Of a stretch of 64,000 bases of DNA, positions 19,119 to 28,832 are shown one piece after another. Origin of the DNA: Bacillus solimangrovi (GTDB lineage Bacteria; Bacillota; Bacilli; Bacillales; Bacillaceae_N); contig NZ_MJEH01000064.1 in assembly GCF_001742425.1 (NCBI RefSeq), forward strand, positions 61,683 to 125,682, in the 5' to 3' direction. Position 1 is the first letter of the stretch. Each line of letters opens with the position of its first letter. The notes under the pieces are model-generated. The model was not told the DNA's origin. It saw only the letters and a program-made list of their open reading frames with translations, and ran no database searches. Both the position numbers and the translations under genes were made by a program.

Positions 19119-19337
19119 ATGAGGGTAGTAAATCATATTAAGGAAATACGACAAAAGAAGGGTATAACTCAAGTTAAAATGTCTGAGGATCTTCAAGTTA
19201 CACGTCAAACTATAAATGCGATTGAAAAAAATAAGTATAACCCCAGTTTGGAGTTGGCGTTAAAAATAGTTAAATATTTTGATATGCCAATTGAGAAAGT
19301 TTTTTATCTTATGAAGGAAGAGGAGAATAAACTATGA
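19119..19337 (+). CDS. XRE-family transcriptional regulator
   Basis: 72 residues, essentially one helix-turn-helix domain: IRQKKGITQVKMSEDLQVTRQTINAIEKNKYNPS is the canonical HTH_3 pattern (shown in parts: GITQVKMSEDL, TRQTINAIE). It resembles short B. subtilis YgzD/YozG-type repressors. The ATG at 19119 is eight bases from GAGGAG; the ATG at 19113 is only two bases away and less likely. It overlaps the next gene by four bases (ATGA), so the two are translationally coupled. Such pairs usually regulate their own expression, and two matching palindromes lie upstream. Confidence 0.8.
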   Translation: MRVVNHIKEIRQKKGITQVKMSEDLQVTRQTINAIEKNKYNPSLELALKIVKYFDMPIEKVFYLMKEEENKL

Positions 19338-19729
19338 AAAATCAGAAATCACAAGGTTTTTTGTGGAAAATTATTTTCGCAACTATAGTGGCATTGGGTT
19401 TTGGTAGCCTAGGTATGATAAAAGGTGAATTTAACTACAGAATAGTAATTATAATATTAGTAACAACAACTACGTCCTTTCTTTTTTCTATGTGGAGGGA
19501 AAAAAGAAATGGAAATGCACCAGAATATGATGAGCGATCTGTAATGCTCTTGCAACGTTATTTTACGTTTGTACTTTATTTTCTTCTCTTAGGAAGTTTG
19601 CTTGTTTTGATAATATTAAATTATATGGGTATTCAATATATTCAATTTGAAACAGGTATGCTAATTTTATATTTAGTGTTGTTGCTTTTATTAATAATCA
19701 TAGGGCTATTAATAGTAAAACGAATCTGA
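19334..19729 (+). CDS. Membrane protein coupled to the XRE regulator
   Basis: 131 residues with four hydrophobic segments (about 12-28, 34-52, 78-98, 105-127). The loop after TM2 contains a PEYDERSVMLLQRY segment like DUF2178-type membrane proteins (DER motif), often found next to a small XRE regulator. It overlaps the regulator by ATGA and ends at a strong terminator, so the pair is a complete operon. Function unknown; the partner may be a membrane-linked antagonist of the regulator, which is inference. Confidence 0.65.
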   Translation: MKNQKSQGFLWKIIFATIVALGFGSLGMIKGEFNYRIVIIILVTTTTSFLFSMWREKRNGNAPEYDERSVMLLQRYFTFVLYFLLLGSLLVLIILNYMGIQYIQFETGMLILYLVLLLLLIIIGLLIVKRI

Positions 19730-19768
19730 GAAGTCAATTTTAAATATAGTACAATTTTCATTCTACAA

Positions 19769-19812
19769 AATAGCGCTTTTCAGCAGCATTACTGAAAAGC
19801 GCTATATTTATA
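19769..19812 (+). terminator. Terminator of the XRE operon
   Basis: ATAGCGCTTTTCAG inverted repeat, 14 bp per arm, followed by ATTTATA. Confidence 0.8.
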
Positions 19813-19923
19813 CGTATTTTACCATCCTACTAAACAACAAGATAATCTAATATTATCATGAAACTTAATGTAAATTTTTTATGTAGATTAGCTATAACAT
19901 GTTTCAACGAATTAAGTTCGTAT

Positions 19924-20151
19924 TCACTCAATATTTTTCGACTCAATATTTTTCGACTCAATCTCCAGACTTAATTCATCAATTTCTAAATTCCATTTAT
20001 CCTTTGTACTATACAAAATCTCCATTATAAAACTTGAAAAAGCATCTTGATTGATACGTATTTCTTCCTCTAGTTTTTTCACTTCTTCTTTCAATTTCTC
20101 GACTATTTCTACTTTCTCTTCGATTGATAGATATTGATAAATTCTCCTCAC
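19924..20151 (-). CDS. Small coiled-coil protein
   Basis: 75 residues from a GTG start with GGGG eight bases upstream. The N-terminal half is strongly heptad-like (EEKVEIVEKLKEEVKKLEEE). The C-terminus ends in a tandem SKNIE-SKNIE encoded by a 15-bp direct repeat (about 19928-19957). No family recognised; moderate support only. Confidence 0.4.
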   Translation of the reverse strand: MRRIYQYLSIEEKVEIVEKLKEEVKKLEEEIRINQDAFSSFIMEILYSTKDKWNLEIDELSLEIESKNIESKNIE

Positions 20152-20278
20152 TTAAGCAACCCCATTTCCTCAATATGATTTATAAAATTTTTTAGTACTT
20201 ACTATCCACTAATTTGATTCCATTATATACCATCAAACTAGCTACATCTAACATCTTTTACTAGTTTACACCCACAAA

Positions 20279-20313
20279 GAAAAGCATCTAGTATCAACTA
20301 GACGCTTTCTTAT
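20279..20313 (-). terminator. Terminator of opuD
   Basis: AAGCATCTAGT / ACTAGACGCTT hairpin followed by a T-rich tail on the minus strand. Confidence 0.7.
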
Positions 20314-20319
20314 ACAATC

Positions 20320-21831
20320 TCAACTTGATTTTTGTTTGTTCGGTTTTATGTACAAACCAAGCTCTTCCTTCTCCTGAGTTAAGGACTTGTACAACGAAAT
20401 CATCATGAGTGCCATAATGACGGAGAATGGCAAGGCTGCTACGATAAGTGCATTTTGCAATGCTTGCAATCCACCACTGTACATAAGAATTAAGGCAATA
20501 GTAGATTGAGCAAGACCCCATGTCAATTTCACATAGTTTGGTGGCGTTAATGAACCATATGTCGTTTGCATTCCTAGTACAAATGTTGCTGAGTCAGCTG
20601 AAGTAATAAAGAATGTTCCGATTAACACAATCGCAATTATCGATAAGAACGTCGACCAATCAAACCCGTTAAATACAGCAAACAGAACTTCTTCAGTCTT
20701 AAGTGCCGTTAAATCAGTACCCGCTTGTTGAATTTCAATTGCTGATGTACCGAATGTTGCAAACCAAATGAAACTCACTAATGCAGGCAATAGTAATACA
20801 CCGATTAAAAATTCACGAATCGTTCTTCCACGCGAAACACGTGCGATGAAGATACCGACGAATGGAGCCCACGAAATCCACCATGCCCAATAGAAAATGG
20901 TCCAGCCATTAATCCAAGAGCGATGTTCCTCATTTAATGGCGCAATTCTAAAGCTCATTGCAACAATGTTTTGAATATATGCACCAATTGTATCGGTAAA
21001 CATATTTAAAATTAATAATGTTGGCCCAATAAAAAACATTAATACTAAAAGCACAACAGCCAATACCATATTAACGTTTGATAAGTACTTAATCCCTTTA
21101 CCTATACCAGACCAAGCTGAAATCATAAATAAAATGGTTACAACCGCAATAATGAAGAATTGTACGGTAAAGTTATTTGGAATTCCAAATAAATATGAAA
21201 GCCCTCCATTAATTTGAGCAGCACCAAATCCAAGGGTTGTCGCTACACCTACTACAGTTGCGAATACTGCAAGAACGTCAATAACTGTTCCTAAAGATCC
21301 TTTAACCTTGTCCCCGAAAATTGGTTTCAACGTAGCTGAAATTAGACCAGGCTCTCCCTTACGGAACTTGAAATAAGCCAACGCTAAAGCAACAATTGCA
21401 TAGATTGCCCATGCGTGAATGCCCCAATGAAAGAATGTATACCTCATCGATTCCTTAATTGCTTCATTCGTTCCCGCTTCAGCTAGTGGTGGACTCATAA
21501 AGTGTGAAAGTGGTTCAGCTGCCCCCCAGAATACGAGACCAATCCCCATTCCTGCACTAAATAACATCGCAAACCATGATCCATTTGAGTATTCAGGTTT
21601 TTCATTCGGTTTCCCTAATCGAATGCTTCCAATTGGACTAAAAATTAAGAATACACAAAAAATCAGTATTAACGTAACTAATATTAAATAATACCAACCG
21701 AATGTTGAAGTTATAAAAGCTTGCATATTTGCCGTAACTGTCTCAAATGATGCTGGAGCAAGTACTCCATAGATGACAGCAGCAGCAACTAATAAAACGT
21801 TAATCCAAAAAACATTTGATATGTTCTTCAT
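20320..21831 (-). CDS. opuD: BCCT-family glycine betaine transporter OpuD
   Basis: 503 residues, twelve membrane segments. Very close to B. subtilis OpuD as I recall it: N-terminus [30 protein letters not shown], then [17 protein letters not shown]. The BCCT signature [15 protein letters not shown] followed by [11 protein letters not shown] is intact, as is [20 protein letters not shown]. OpuD imports glycine betaine with sodium for osmoprotection. Start: ATG 21831 has AGGAAGGAG six bases upstream; the open frame to 21897 adds an unlikely basic leader. The gene is monocistronic with its own terminator. Confidence 0.93.
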   Translation of the reverse strand: MKNISNVFWINVLLVAAAVIYGVLAPASFETVTANMQAFITSTFGWYYLILVTLILIFCVFLIFSPIGSIRLGKPNEKPEYSNGSWFAMLFSAGMGIGLVFWGAAEPLSHFMSPPLAEAGTNEAIKESMRYTFFHWGIHAWAIYAIVALALAYFKFRKGEPGLISATLKPIFGDKVKGSLGTVIDVLAVFATVVGVATTLGFGAAQINGGLSYLFGIPNNFTVQFFIIAVVTILFMISAWSGIGKGIKYLSNVNMVLAVVLLVLMFFIGPTLLILNMFTDTIGAYIQNIVAMSFRIAPLNEEHRSWINGWTIFYWAWWISWAPFVGIFIARVSRGRTIREFLIGVLLLPALVSFIWFATFGTSAIEIQQAGTDLTALKTEEVLFAVFNGFDWSTFLSIIAIVLIGTFFITSADSATFVLGMQTTYGSLTPPNYVKLTWGLAQSTIALILMYSGGLQALQNALIVAALPFSVIMALMMISLYKSLTQEKEELGLYIKPNKQKSS

Positions 21832-22119
21832 TCCATTCTCCTTCCTATTAGCATTTTTTCTCCATGTCCTTTTCTCACAAAAGTTAATATGCTCCAAAAC
21901 AGTGATAGTTTATCTTAATTTATCAATTTTTATGAAAGGGACTATACTTGGGAGAATGAGCATTTTAAGGTATCTCAAGAAATGTATGCTTGTCCCATAA
22001 TTCCTCACTACACTCTCTCCTAACCATTATTTGTTACCCTAACAGATAATTAGAAAAAATACCAATAACCTAAATGTTAATTTCAGCAGATTTGTGATAA
22101 TTAATAAAGCCAAATGAGA

Positions 22120-22557
22120 TTAATTACTTCTTAACCTTCCTAAAGAGAACAAACGAAAGACAACATACCCACAAGCACCACCAAGCGTATTAAGAATGAC
22201 ATCATCCACATCTAACGCCCCAACTCGGTATACAAATTGTGTAAGTTCAACTATTACTGAAAATAAACATGATAAGACAACTATCGTTATAAATGAACGA
22301 AGACGTGAAAAAAGCAATGGCAACAAGAAACCCATTGGCACAAAAGCAAGTATGTTACCTATTAGATTATCCGTTAACGCATGAATTGTAATTCCTTCAA
22401 AATGATGCACATACCTATTAATTTCTCGAAATGGGACGAGATTATAGGCAACTTCCCCTTGCACAGCATTTCGATAAGCAGAAAAAAACAATAAATATAA
22501 GAGCGTTGCAATATATATGAGAAAACATAACCAAAGTGTAATTCGATTGACTTTCAT
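22120..22557 (-). CDS. VanZ-family membrane protein
   Basis: 145 residues. VanZ-like pattern: a first TM (WLCFLIYIATLLYLLF), NLVPFREINRY, then DNLIGNILAFVPMGFLLP, and ELTQFVYRVGALDVDDVILNTLGG, which is the diagnostic VanZ segment. These proteins have about five membrane helices; VanZ itself gives low-level teicoplanin resistance, but most homologues are uncharacterised. ATG 22557 is used; the longer frame to 22614 would overlap the preceding gene. It lies 22 bases after the 63-residue membrane protein, probably one operon. Confidence 0.85.
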   Translation of the reverse strand: MKVNRITLWLCFLIYIATLLYLLFFSAYRNAVQGEVAYNLVPFREINRYVHHFEGITIHALTDNLIGNILAFVPMGFLLPLLFSRLRSFITIVVLSCLFSVIVELTQFVYRVGALDVDDVILNTLGGACGYVVFRLFSLGRLRSN

Positions 22558-22579
22558 ATTAAATCTTATCCTCCAAAAC

Positions 22580-22771
22580 TTATGACTCTTTATCCGCTTG
22601 CTGGGCTGATGCATTCAATTTTTGTACATGATAGATTTTTTTAAGCGTAGTATTGATATTATTTAAACTAATTAATATAATCCCAAGCATGAAAAATGTT
22701 ACAATCTCACCCGTAAAATAAGCTAAAATCGCTAATACTGACATAAAAAGAGTGTTCCACCCATTCCCCAT
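22580..22771 (-). CDS. Small membrane protein upstream of vanZ-like gene
   Basis: 63 residues with a GAGGAG ribosome binding site. Hydrophobic region ~7-38, probably two close-packed helices, then a basic/polar tail (TTLKKIYHVQKLN). No family recognised. Co-directional and only 22 bases before the VanZ-like gene, so probably cotranscribed. Confidence 0.55.
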   Translation of the reverse strand: MGNGWNTLFMSVLAILAYFTGEIVTFFMLGIILISLNNINTTLKKIYHVQKLNASAQQADKES

Positions 22772-22808
22772 AATCGTATCTCCTCTTCATTTTATTATGT
22801 CTTTAGTT

Positions 22809-23393
22809 TCATAGCGTACGTTTCTTTTTAACTCTTCGAATTATATATGCACCAATTGTTATGGTTGCAATCATTAATAATAAGACGTAGAAAAACTTAC
22901 TTTCCATTAAGAGCTTTGCCTTAAAAACAATAGATACGTCTTCAGTTGGTCTTTCTCCTGCTCCTAATTGCTTAATATCCTCATTCGCTTCCGACAAAAG
23001 AGTTGTTCTCGAACAAAAACTTAATTTTAGTTTTCTATCAGTTTCGGTTGCATAAACTAAATAGTTGTTGTTCAACTCAACATCATAACCACAGATTGAT
23101 GAGCTTCTTGCTGTGTAGACTATAACTTCTGTTTGATTGATACCTTTCCATGACTCTTCCACTTCAAACAGTATAGCAAGCGGATCATCCGATGATTTCA
23201 ATGGACTATATGCATTCTTATCCATAATGTCAATAACCTTTCCAGAAAAAACGGCTGAACTTCTCTCCAGCTCCTCTGTAACCGATCCAGGTTCTGCACA
23301 CGAACAAGCATAACTAGTAGTAGGTGAGTAATTTAATAGATAACTTAACACAAGTACCATCATAATAACTGTTTTACCGTTAACTTGTTTCAT
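22809..23393 (-). CDS. TIMP/NTR-like secreted protein with C-terminal membrane anchor
   Basis: 194 residues. A signal peptide ends just before CSCAEPGS, the N-terminal Cys-x-Cys of NTR/TIMP-like domains; VFSGKVIDI is the typical second strand. Further cysteines occur in SSICGYD and LSFCSRT, giving the usual two disulphides. A hydrophobic helix near 168-184 followed by RRVKKKR anchors it in the membrane with the domain outside. Bacterial members are of unknown role; the fold inhibits metalloproteases in animals. It lies between the small membrane protein and the kinase-like gene, 33 bases from the latter. Confidence 0.75.
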   Translation of the reverse strand: MKQVNGKTVIMMVLVLSYLLNYSPTTSYACSCAEPGSVTEELERSSAVFSGKVIDIMDKNAYSPLKSSDDPLAILFEVEESWKGINQTEVIVYTARSSSICGYDVELNNNYLVYATETDRKLKLSFCSRTTLLSEANEDIKQLGAGERPTEDVSIVFKAKLLMESKFFYVLLLMIATITIGAYIIRRVKKKRTL

Positions 23394-23426
23394 GCCTTTC
23401 CCTCCTTCTTGCCTACCACTAGTAAT

Positions 23427-24347
23427 CTACAATTTGTATTCATGAAGATTGACACCTAATAATGATTTGATAAACGATTTCTGGCGATCCGATTCAGTTT
23501 CATCTAAGTCACTCATTGCCCACAGTGCTTCATCCATATAAACAAACAGCAATAACTCATTCCATACCTTTTTTTCAGTATCAGTTAAGGAAACATAAGA
23601 TAAGTATCCAGATTTAAATTGTTCCCATTCCTTCACGGTAAATACTCTTCGAGGAGCAGTGTCCATTTCTGTATGGAATAAGATGAGAGCTAGTGCTAAA
23701 TCAAAAACTCTTGGAACACTTCCTGCATTATCAGGGTCAATTAATACTAACCCTTGTTCAGAGAAAACAAGATTATTAGCCTTATAATCCCATGATGCAT
23801 CAACATATGGAAGCGGTATATCCTTGATTGATTGGAATGACGTTTCTATCAATCGATTTATCTCTTTTGATAAATCTTTAAATGCTCCAATATGAAAATC
23901 ATCTTTGTAAATATCAAGGAGGTTCGTAATATCCCCCTTTACATCATTCATAAACTCTTCATCATATTGCTCCCATTTAAAACCATGGTTAAAAACACTC
24001 CTGTCTGACGTTACAGCATGGATCTTGCCCAGCATGCAACCTGCATCATACATATCCTTTAAGCTTGCATCATACTTTCTCCCATTAATAAACGGATAGA
24101 CAACCCAGTGATCCTCATTTATCTCATGGTAAAGCTGATCATTAAATGCAATCGGTCTTACTACTTGAATGCCATTGTCTGTTAACTTTTCTGTCCACGT
24201 AAAAAGACGTTCAATTTGTTCACGATCTTTTTTCGTTTTTTTAATAATGATGTTTAAACCATCCTGTTTCGTCTTAAACACTGGAGAGTATTTATAAATA
24301 GATTTTACAGATGTATCCAATCCAAAATATGTATATACCTCGTTCAT
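23427..24347 (-). CDS. Aminoglycoside phosphotransferase-fold kinase (CotS-like)
   Basis: 306 residues with the APH/CotS kinase order: a Lys-bearing N-lobe (GLNIIIKKTKKD), hinge VVYPFINGRKY, catalytic loop and Mg-binding loop VLIDPDNAG. The catalytic loop reads SWDYKANN instead of the usual HGDxxxxN: the Asp and Asn remain but the His and Gly are changed. Homologues include spore-coat CotS/YutH proteins and small-molecule kinases; the substrate is unknown. Possibly in one unit with the TIMP-like gene 33 bases downstream. Confidence 0.75.
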   Translation of the reverse strand: MNEVYTYFGLDTSVKSIYKYSPVFKTKQDGLNIIIKKTKKDREQIERLFTWTEKLTDNGIQVVRPIAFNDQLYHEINEDHWVVYPFINGRKYDASLKDMYDAGCMLGKIHAVTSDRSVFNHGFKWEQYDEEFMNDVKGDITNLLDIYKDDFHIGAFKDLSKEINRLIETSFQSIKDIPLPYVDASWDYKANNLVFSEQGLVLIDPDNAGSVPRVFDLALALILFHTEMDTAPRRVFTVKEWEQFKSGYLSYVSLTDTEKKVWNELLLFVYMDEALWAMSDLDETESDRQKSFIKSLLGVNLHEYKL

Positions 24348-24882
24348 CTTATCACTTCTCTTTCACAAAATAATGACTAGAAATAAAGCCCATTAAGTTC
24401 AGCAGTTACAAGAAACCGAGACCCTTCATGCACTAAGAAACAGGAATGTGATCTGTTCAAACTCACTCCAATACTAACATATTTATCCAATCATTCAACT
24501 TCATAACATGCATTTTATTTCGAGAAAAATGCTTAAAATTAGAACGTAAAAGTGTAAACTGAACCAAGCTGAAAGGATTTCGCCTCCATTTTTCATGTCT
24601 ATTATGTTGTGATCGTATACAATGGAAATTCCGCTAAGGGGAGAATTGGTGAATAAGAGTATTCATCATGAAAAATAAAAAACCCTGATATTTCTTCACT
24701 TAGCAGAAACATCAGAGCTTTGTATAACTTTCTTATTTTGAGGTTCTTAATCACCAAATGATGTTAAATTAAACTAAAGCTTCCGTTAGCTTAATAAGTC
24801 TTTGAAACAGGAATTATATATTTAAAGCTGCTTATTCCATCTCTCCATTCCAAAATTAAGTTGACCAAATCCATCAACATGC
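24348..24882. other. Intergenic region, no gene seen
   Basis: 535 bases. Apart from a weak CTGAT/ATCAG hairpin near 24690-24720 I see no gene, RNA or strong repeat. Confidence 0.4.
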
Positions 24883-25515
24883 TCAAGGCCGAGGAAAAAT
24901 AAGTTTATTTTCTGTTCCTGATAATAATCTACGTATATTTTCCCTATGCCTGAAAACAACTATAAACACCATTAGGAACGCAAATATATAAAAATATAAA
25001 TCATTCCCAAAAACAGGTATAAACGAAATAACCGCAAAAAGCACTGTAGCACATATTGTGCCTAATGAAACGTAACGGGTTAAAGCCACTATTAACACAA
25101 AGAAACCAAGACAAATAAGAGCCATAACCCAGTTAATCATAAACAGAACAGACACTGCTATAAGTGCTCCCTTGCCGCCTTTAAATCCAAAATATACAGG
25201 CCAGTTATGCCCTATAACTACTCCTGCACCTGCCGCTAAAAGGCTTATGCAATCGTTAGCCTCTCCCGTATGGAAATAAACACTAAAGTACAAGCCTATA
25301 AAACATGCAATTACTCCTTTTAATATATCTCCCACAAGAACTAAGCTCGCAGCAGAATTCCCAAGTACCCTTAGAGTATTGGTTAGCCCGGCACTTTTAC
25401 TTCCATAGTTTCTTATATCCTTGCCGTATATTTTCCCTACTATCACCGCTGTATTAAGGCTTCCTAAAAGGTAACCTATAACTAATGCTGCAATAAGTTT
25501 TATAATATCAATCAT
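24883..25515 (-). CDS. plsY: Glycerol-3-phosphate acyltransferase PlsY paralogue
   Basis: 210 residues, five or more membrane helices. PlsY motifs are present: GSLNTAVIVGK, YGSKSAGLTNTLRVLG (motif 2, with KSAGL in place of the usual GNxGA) and GHNWPVYFGFKGGKG (motif 3). PlsY transfers an acyl group from acyl-phosphate to glycerol-3-phosphate, the first step of phospholipid synthesis, in the membrane. The altered motif 2 suggests a secondary paralogue rather than the housekeeping enzyme. Start ATG 25515 with GGAG seven bases upstream. It stands alone. Confidence 0.85.
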   Translation of the reverse strand: MIDIIKLIAALVIGYLLGSLNTAVIVGKIYGKDIRNYGSKSAGLTNTLRVLGNSAASLVLVGDILKGVIACFIGLYFSVYFHTGEANDCISLLAAGAGVVIGHNWPVYFGFKGGKGALIAVSVLFMINWVMALICLGFFVLIVALTRYVSLGTICATVLFAVISFIPVFGNDLYFYIFAFLMVFIVVFRHRENIRRLLSGTENKLIFPRP

Positions 25516-26180
25516 CACTCTTCTCCCTTGGAATTATTCTAGCTTTCTTTTATTGCTCCATGAATACAGGGTTCATCCGTTGCCAAGTAGGAGTTTCACC
25601 CTACACTCTTTACATATATAACCCCTCTTCATTCCAAATTTACCCATTGTCGCTAATCTGTTATCTTCCACAATTCTTACAATTAATAGTTTCATATAAT
25701 CTCATCTTCTGGATTTATTCTAGCTCTATCGTTTAAATTTAGTATTGTCTTCCTTCAGAAAACCTTCTAAAAACTTGTGCCTTTATGAATCAAGATAAAA
25801 GATCATCTACCATATTTATTCTATGACATTGAACAATATCCTCTTCCACAAAACTTGCCTTTAATTTAAATAAAAATGTTCAATCTCACATTATTTTTGC
25901 AATAAAATCTAATTTTTCTTAATTACCCTTTAAGAGCAAGTGCATTAAACATGATTCTGAATGCCATTCGTTTTTGAAGCTTTGTACATTTAGCCAAAGC
26001 GATTCAATATCAAAAAGAGTTAATAATTGGTCTAAAGAACTTACTACACCATGGAAACTTGAAAATTAGTAATCTAATCTATCGAATGTTATAAATTTAC
26101 ATGTAAATACTTTAAACAATAAAAATACAGTATAATAAAATAATAGATTAATATCTATTATTTGTTAATGGAGGGTAATT
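25516..26180. other. Long intergenic region with a possible zinc-ribbon remnant
   Basis: 665 bases. On the minus strand, 25573-25695 encodes a 40-residue frame ending in GYICKECRVKLLLGNG; a CKNC motif lies just before it in another frame. This could be a frameshifted zinc-ribbon protein, but no ribosome binding site supports it. Otherwise only the AT-rich promoter region of the SLH-CAP gene. Confidence 0.3.
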
Positions 26181-27242
26181 ATGAAAAAGTTTTGGTTTGT
26201 TGCACTTAGTTTTATTCTTTTAATTGTTACAGGTCATACGGCTTCAGCTGCTCAATCAGATAATGGTTCAGAAGCACAGAACCTTTTAAACAGTAATGAA
26301 GCTGGATCAAGCAAAGTTGTAAAAACTGTATTTTCAGACGTACCAAGTGATCATTGGGCCAAAAGTGAAATTGACTATTTAGTTGAAGAAGGTGCTATCA
26401 AAGGTTATGATGATGAAACATTTCGTCCTAACGAATTTGTAACAAGAGGTCAATCTGCTTTAATTATTGGTAGAACATTAGACATTGATACTAGCAACCG
26501 TACTAATCCGAACTTCTCTGATGTAAGTACTGAAAGTTATTTATATCCATATATTTCTGCGCTAGTGTACGAAGGGGTTTTTGCCAAAGCAGAAAAATTC
26601 AATCCAAATTCGATTTTGACTCGCGCACAAATGGCAAAAACTTTAGTAGAAGCATTTGATATTGAAGGTGAAAGTTCAAAAGAGTTTACAGACGTTACAA
26701 GTAATCATTGGGCTTATTCCTATGTTCAAACACTAGCTGCCACAGGAATTACAAAAGGTAAAACCCCAACTACTTTCGATCCAAATGGTGAGGTTACTAG
26801 AGCGCAAATGGTTGTTTTCGTAAAAAGAACTCTTGATTATTTAGTGTTGAAAGAAGAACTGCTACCAATGGCAGAAGAAGCCATTTCACTAGCAAACGAA
26901 GAAAGAGCAAATGCAGGTCTGACTCCGTTAACATTAAATTTAGATATCACTAAAGCTGCTCAATTAAAGGCAGAAGACTTGCGTAATCATGATAATTTAA
27001 CCCATGACTCTCCAACCTATGGAAGATCATATGAACTATTAGAGCGTTTCAATATTGAAAATGAATATAGCACAGAAAATGCTGGTGCAGGTCAAACGAC
27101 TGTTAAAGAATATATAGAAGATGTGATGAATAGTGAAAAACACCGAAAAAATATGCTAGACCCTCATATTACAGATATGGGAATTGGATTTGCAAAAAAA
27201 GATTCCTATTATTATATAGTGCAAATTTTCATACAAAAATAA
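26181..27242 (+). CDS. SLH-domain surface protein with CAP/SCP domain
   Basis: 353 residues. Signal peptide 1-24 (cleavage near ASAAQ). Three S-layer homology domains at about 50-100, 110-160 and 168-215 (FSDVPSDHWA, FRPNEFVTRGQ, FTDVTSNHWA, FDPNGEVTRAQM), which bind pyruvylated secondary cell-wall polymer. A C-terminal CAP domain (~230-353) has the family motifs NEERANAGL, a His in LRNHDNLTHDSP, ENAGAG, and EKHRKNMLDPHITDMGIG. It is thus a wall-anchored YkwD-like protein. Function of bacterial CAP proteins is uncertain (protease-like, lipid or metal binding). GGAGGG site before the ATG; terminator at 27360. Confidence 0.92.
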   Translation: MKKFWFVALSFILLIVTGHTASAAQSDNGSEAQNLLNSNEAGSSKVVKTVFSDVPSDHWAKSEIDYLVEEGAIKGYDDETFRPNEFVTRGQSALIIGRTLDIDTSNRTNPNFSDVSTESYLYPYISALVYEGVFAKAEKFNPNSILTRAQMAKTLVEAFDIEGESSKEFTDVTSNHWAYSYVQTLAATGITKGKTPTTFDPNGEVTRAQMVVFVKRTLDYLVLKEELLPMAEEAISLANEERANAGLTPLTLNLDITKAAQLKAEDLRNHDNLTHDSPTYGRSYELLERFNIENEYSTENAGAGQTTVKEYIEDVMNSEKHRKNMLDPHITDMGIGFAKKDSYYYIVQIFIQK

Positions 27243-27359
27243 TTCTCTCTTGCTTTTAAATAAAAATGCTTATAAAAAGGCTCCCACATATCTACAACAT
27301 CATTTTTGACTTGATCAGACGGAAGAAAATAAACTTATTTAGATGTGAATTTAAAAAAC

Positions 27360-27393
27360 GAGTTATCTTCTCATGCGAAGATAGCTCTTTTTT
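27360..27393 (+). terminator. Terminator of the SLH-CAP gene
   Basis: GAGTTATCTTC / GAAGATAGCTC stem followed by T6. Confidence 0.8.
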
Positions 27394-27443
27394 AAAATTT
27401 AAGGGAACTCTTTTTGAAAAGAAATTTCATCCATTAACTATTT

Positions 27444-27749
27444 TTAATCTCCTGCAATATGAACTGACGATACTTTTGAGTCAGAGATTTTAACAATAAA
27501 TTCTTGATAATCATTTTGCTTATGATTCGGTATGTTACTTCGATAGTTGTTCAAGTTCGAGATTAACTGCCTTAGTTTATCACCTGAAAAAGTTTCATCT
27601 GTTAAATAATAATCACTTAATTTTCTAAGTTCCAAGTAACTTCCCCATAACATACTTGAACTAAATATTGCATTATGCAGACTTTCGGAGAGCTCAAAAA
27701 CCTCAAGTTTTTGTCGTTTTCGATCATATAATACAACATCAAAACCCAT
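27444..27749 (-). CDS. Hypothetical protein
   Basis: 101 residues, soluble, starting MGFDVVLYDRKRQ, with an AAGGTG ribosome binding site. The composition (VVLYDRKRQKLEVFELSESLHNAIF) looks like a genuine cytoplasmic protein and is reminiscent of small immunity-type proteins, but I cannot assign a family. It is convergent with the SLH-CAP gene. Confidence 0.5.
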   Translation of the reverse strand: MGFDVVLYDRKRQKLEVFELSESLHNAIFSSSMLWGSYLELRKLSDYYLTDETFSGDKLRQLISNLNNYRSNIPNHKQNDYQEFIVKISDSKVSSVHIAGD

Positions 27750-28093
27750 TAACTCACACCTTTATTTTATTTTTCAATCTTTTAAAACCGTTTTAATCTT
27801 GCATCATCTTTGTCTGTTTTATCAATTATGAAGGATGGCAATAGAAATTTAAACATTTAGGATATTATACTTCTGTGAAACGATGTTTTCGCATTTCATT
27901 GATTAGACGACTACCAACAGAGAAAGAGAGCCAATATTTTTCCACTAATCCTTATGTCAAAAAGATCTGCACAATATGGGTTCGAGTTTAAACACCTATG
28001 TATCAATAAGATGGAGAAATAAAACGGCTGTATTTCTTATTCAGTTAAGACCCTCTCTTTTTCTTTAAAAAAGTAAAGGAGAATAGTCCATTT
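27750..28093. other. Intergenic region, no gene seen
   Basis: 344 bases between two minus-strand genes. No supported ORF or structure noticed. Confidence 0.4.
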
Positions 28094-28558
28094 TTACTTT
28101 TCATTCCATGCTACCTTTGGTCTTGAAGTTGGATAACCATGTTGTTCCCTGTATCGTTTTCTTTCTGCTGTAAAATCAAACCACTGTTTTTCACTTTCAG
28201 GATGATTAGCATAATGAATGATACATATAATTTGGTCTTCAACACATGAATCGGTCCAACATTCTAGTTTTTGCTCAAGTGAATCGAATACTTCATACCA
28301 ACTTTCATCCTTTATTTCATTGAGACTATTATAACCGAGGTGGTGAACTAACTTATAAGCCAGTTCATAACCAATAGATGGTACTCGTTGAAATGACGCT
28401 AATCCTTTCAGCATTTTTGCTCGTTCATGAGTTATACCTAATATATCAGTCATCTCTTCTAGCTTTAACTTATACAAATCACTTAATTTAACTTTTTCCT
28501 TCCTAAGCATTCGTTTTTCTTCTTGTGAAAGAGGCAATTTTGGTCTTTTTTCTTTCAA
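28094..28558 (-). CDS. Helix-hairpin-helix protein, Cdd1 (pathogenicity locus) family
   Basis: 154 residues from a TTG start with GGGGGAG five bases upstream. The centre (LKGLASFQRVPSIGYELAYKLVHHLGYNS) is a helix-hairpin-helix of the Cdd1 family, followed by the family's conserved region with DSCVEDQIICIIHYA, which in relatives carries a CxxxxxR/Cys pattern. Family members occur widely in Firmicutes; their role is unknown, though HhH motifs bind DNA non-specifically. It stands alone. Confidence 0.7.
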   Translation of the reverse strand: MKEKRPKLPLSQEEKRMLRKEKVKLSDLYKLKLEEMTDILGITHERAKMLKGLASFQRVPSIGYELAYKLVHHLGYNSLNEIKDESWYEVFDSLEQKLECWTDSCVEDQIICIIHYANHPESEKQWFDFTAERKRYREQHGYPTSRPKVAWNEK

Positions 28559-28832
28559 AATATCTCCCCCTTTATTTAAACTTTTTATTTAATTAGATAC
28601 ATATTTTCATTTAATTATCCTGCCATTTGGCTAAGCGAGCCTCTGAACAAATAATACTATAGAAAAAAATTTATTCCTTCTCATATCTCAAAGTACAACC
28701 TTTCCAGTAAGACCCTACTAAAAAGTTCATTAGTTCATATCAATCAACAAAAGTATGAAATCAAATTACTAAAATTACATAGTATACTATATTTAGTATT
28801 GTATTCCAAAAATTAAAACCTTGGAGGTAAGT

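Noticed and set aside
27266..27493. 75-codon plus-strand ORF after the SLH-CAP gene
   Set aside because: It contains that gene's terminator and overlaps the minus-strand gene at 27444.
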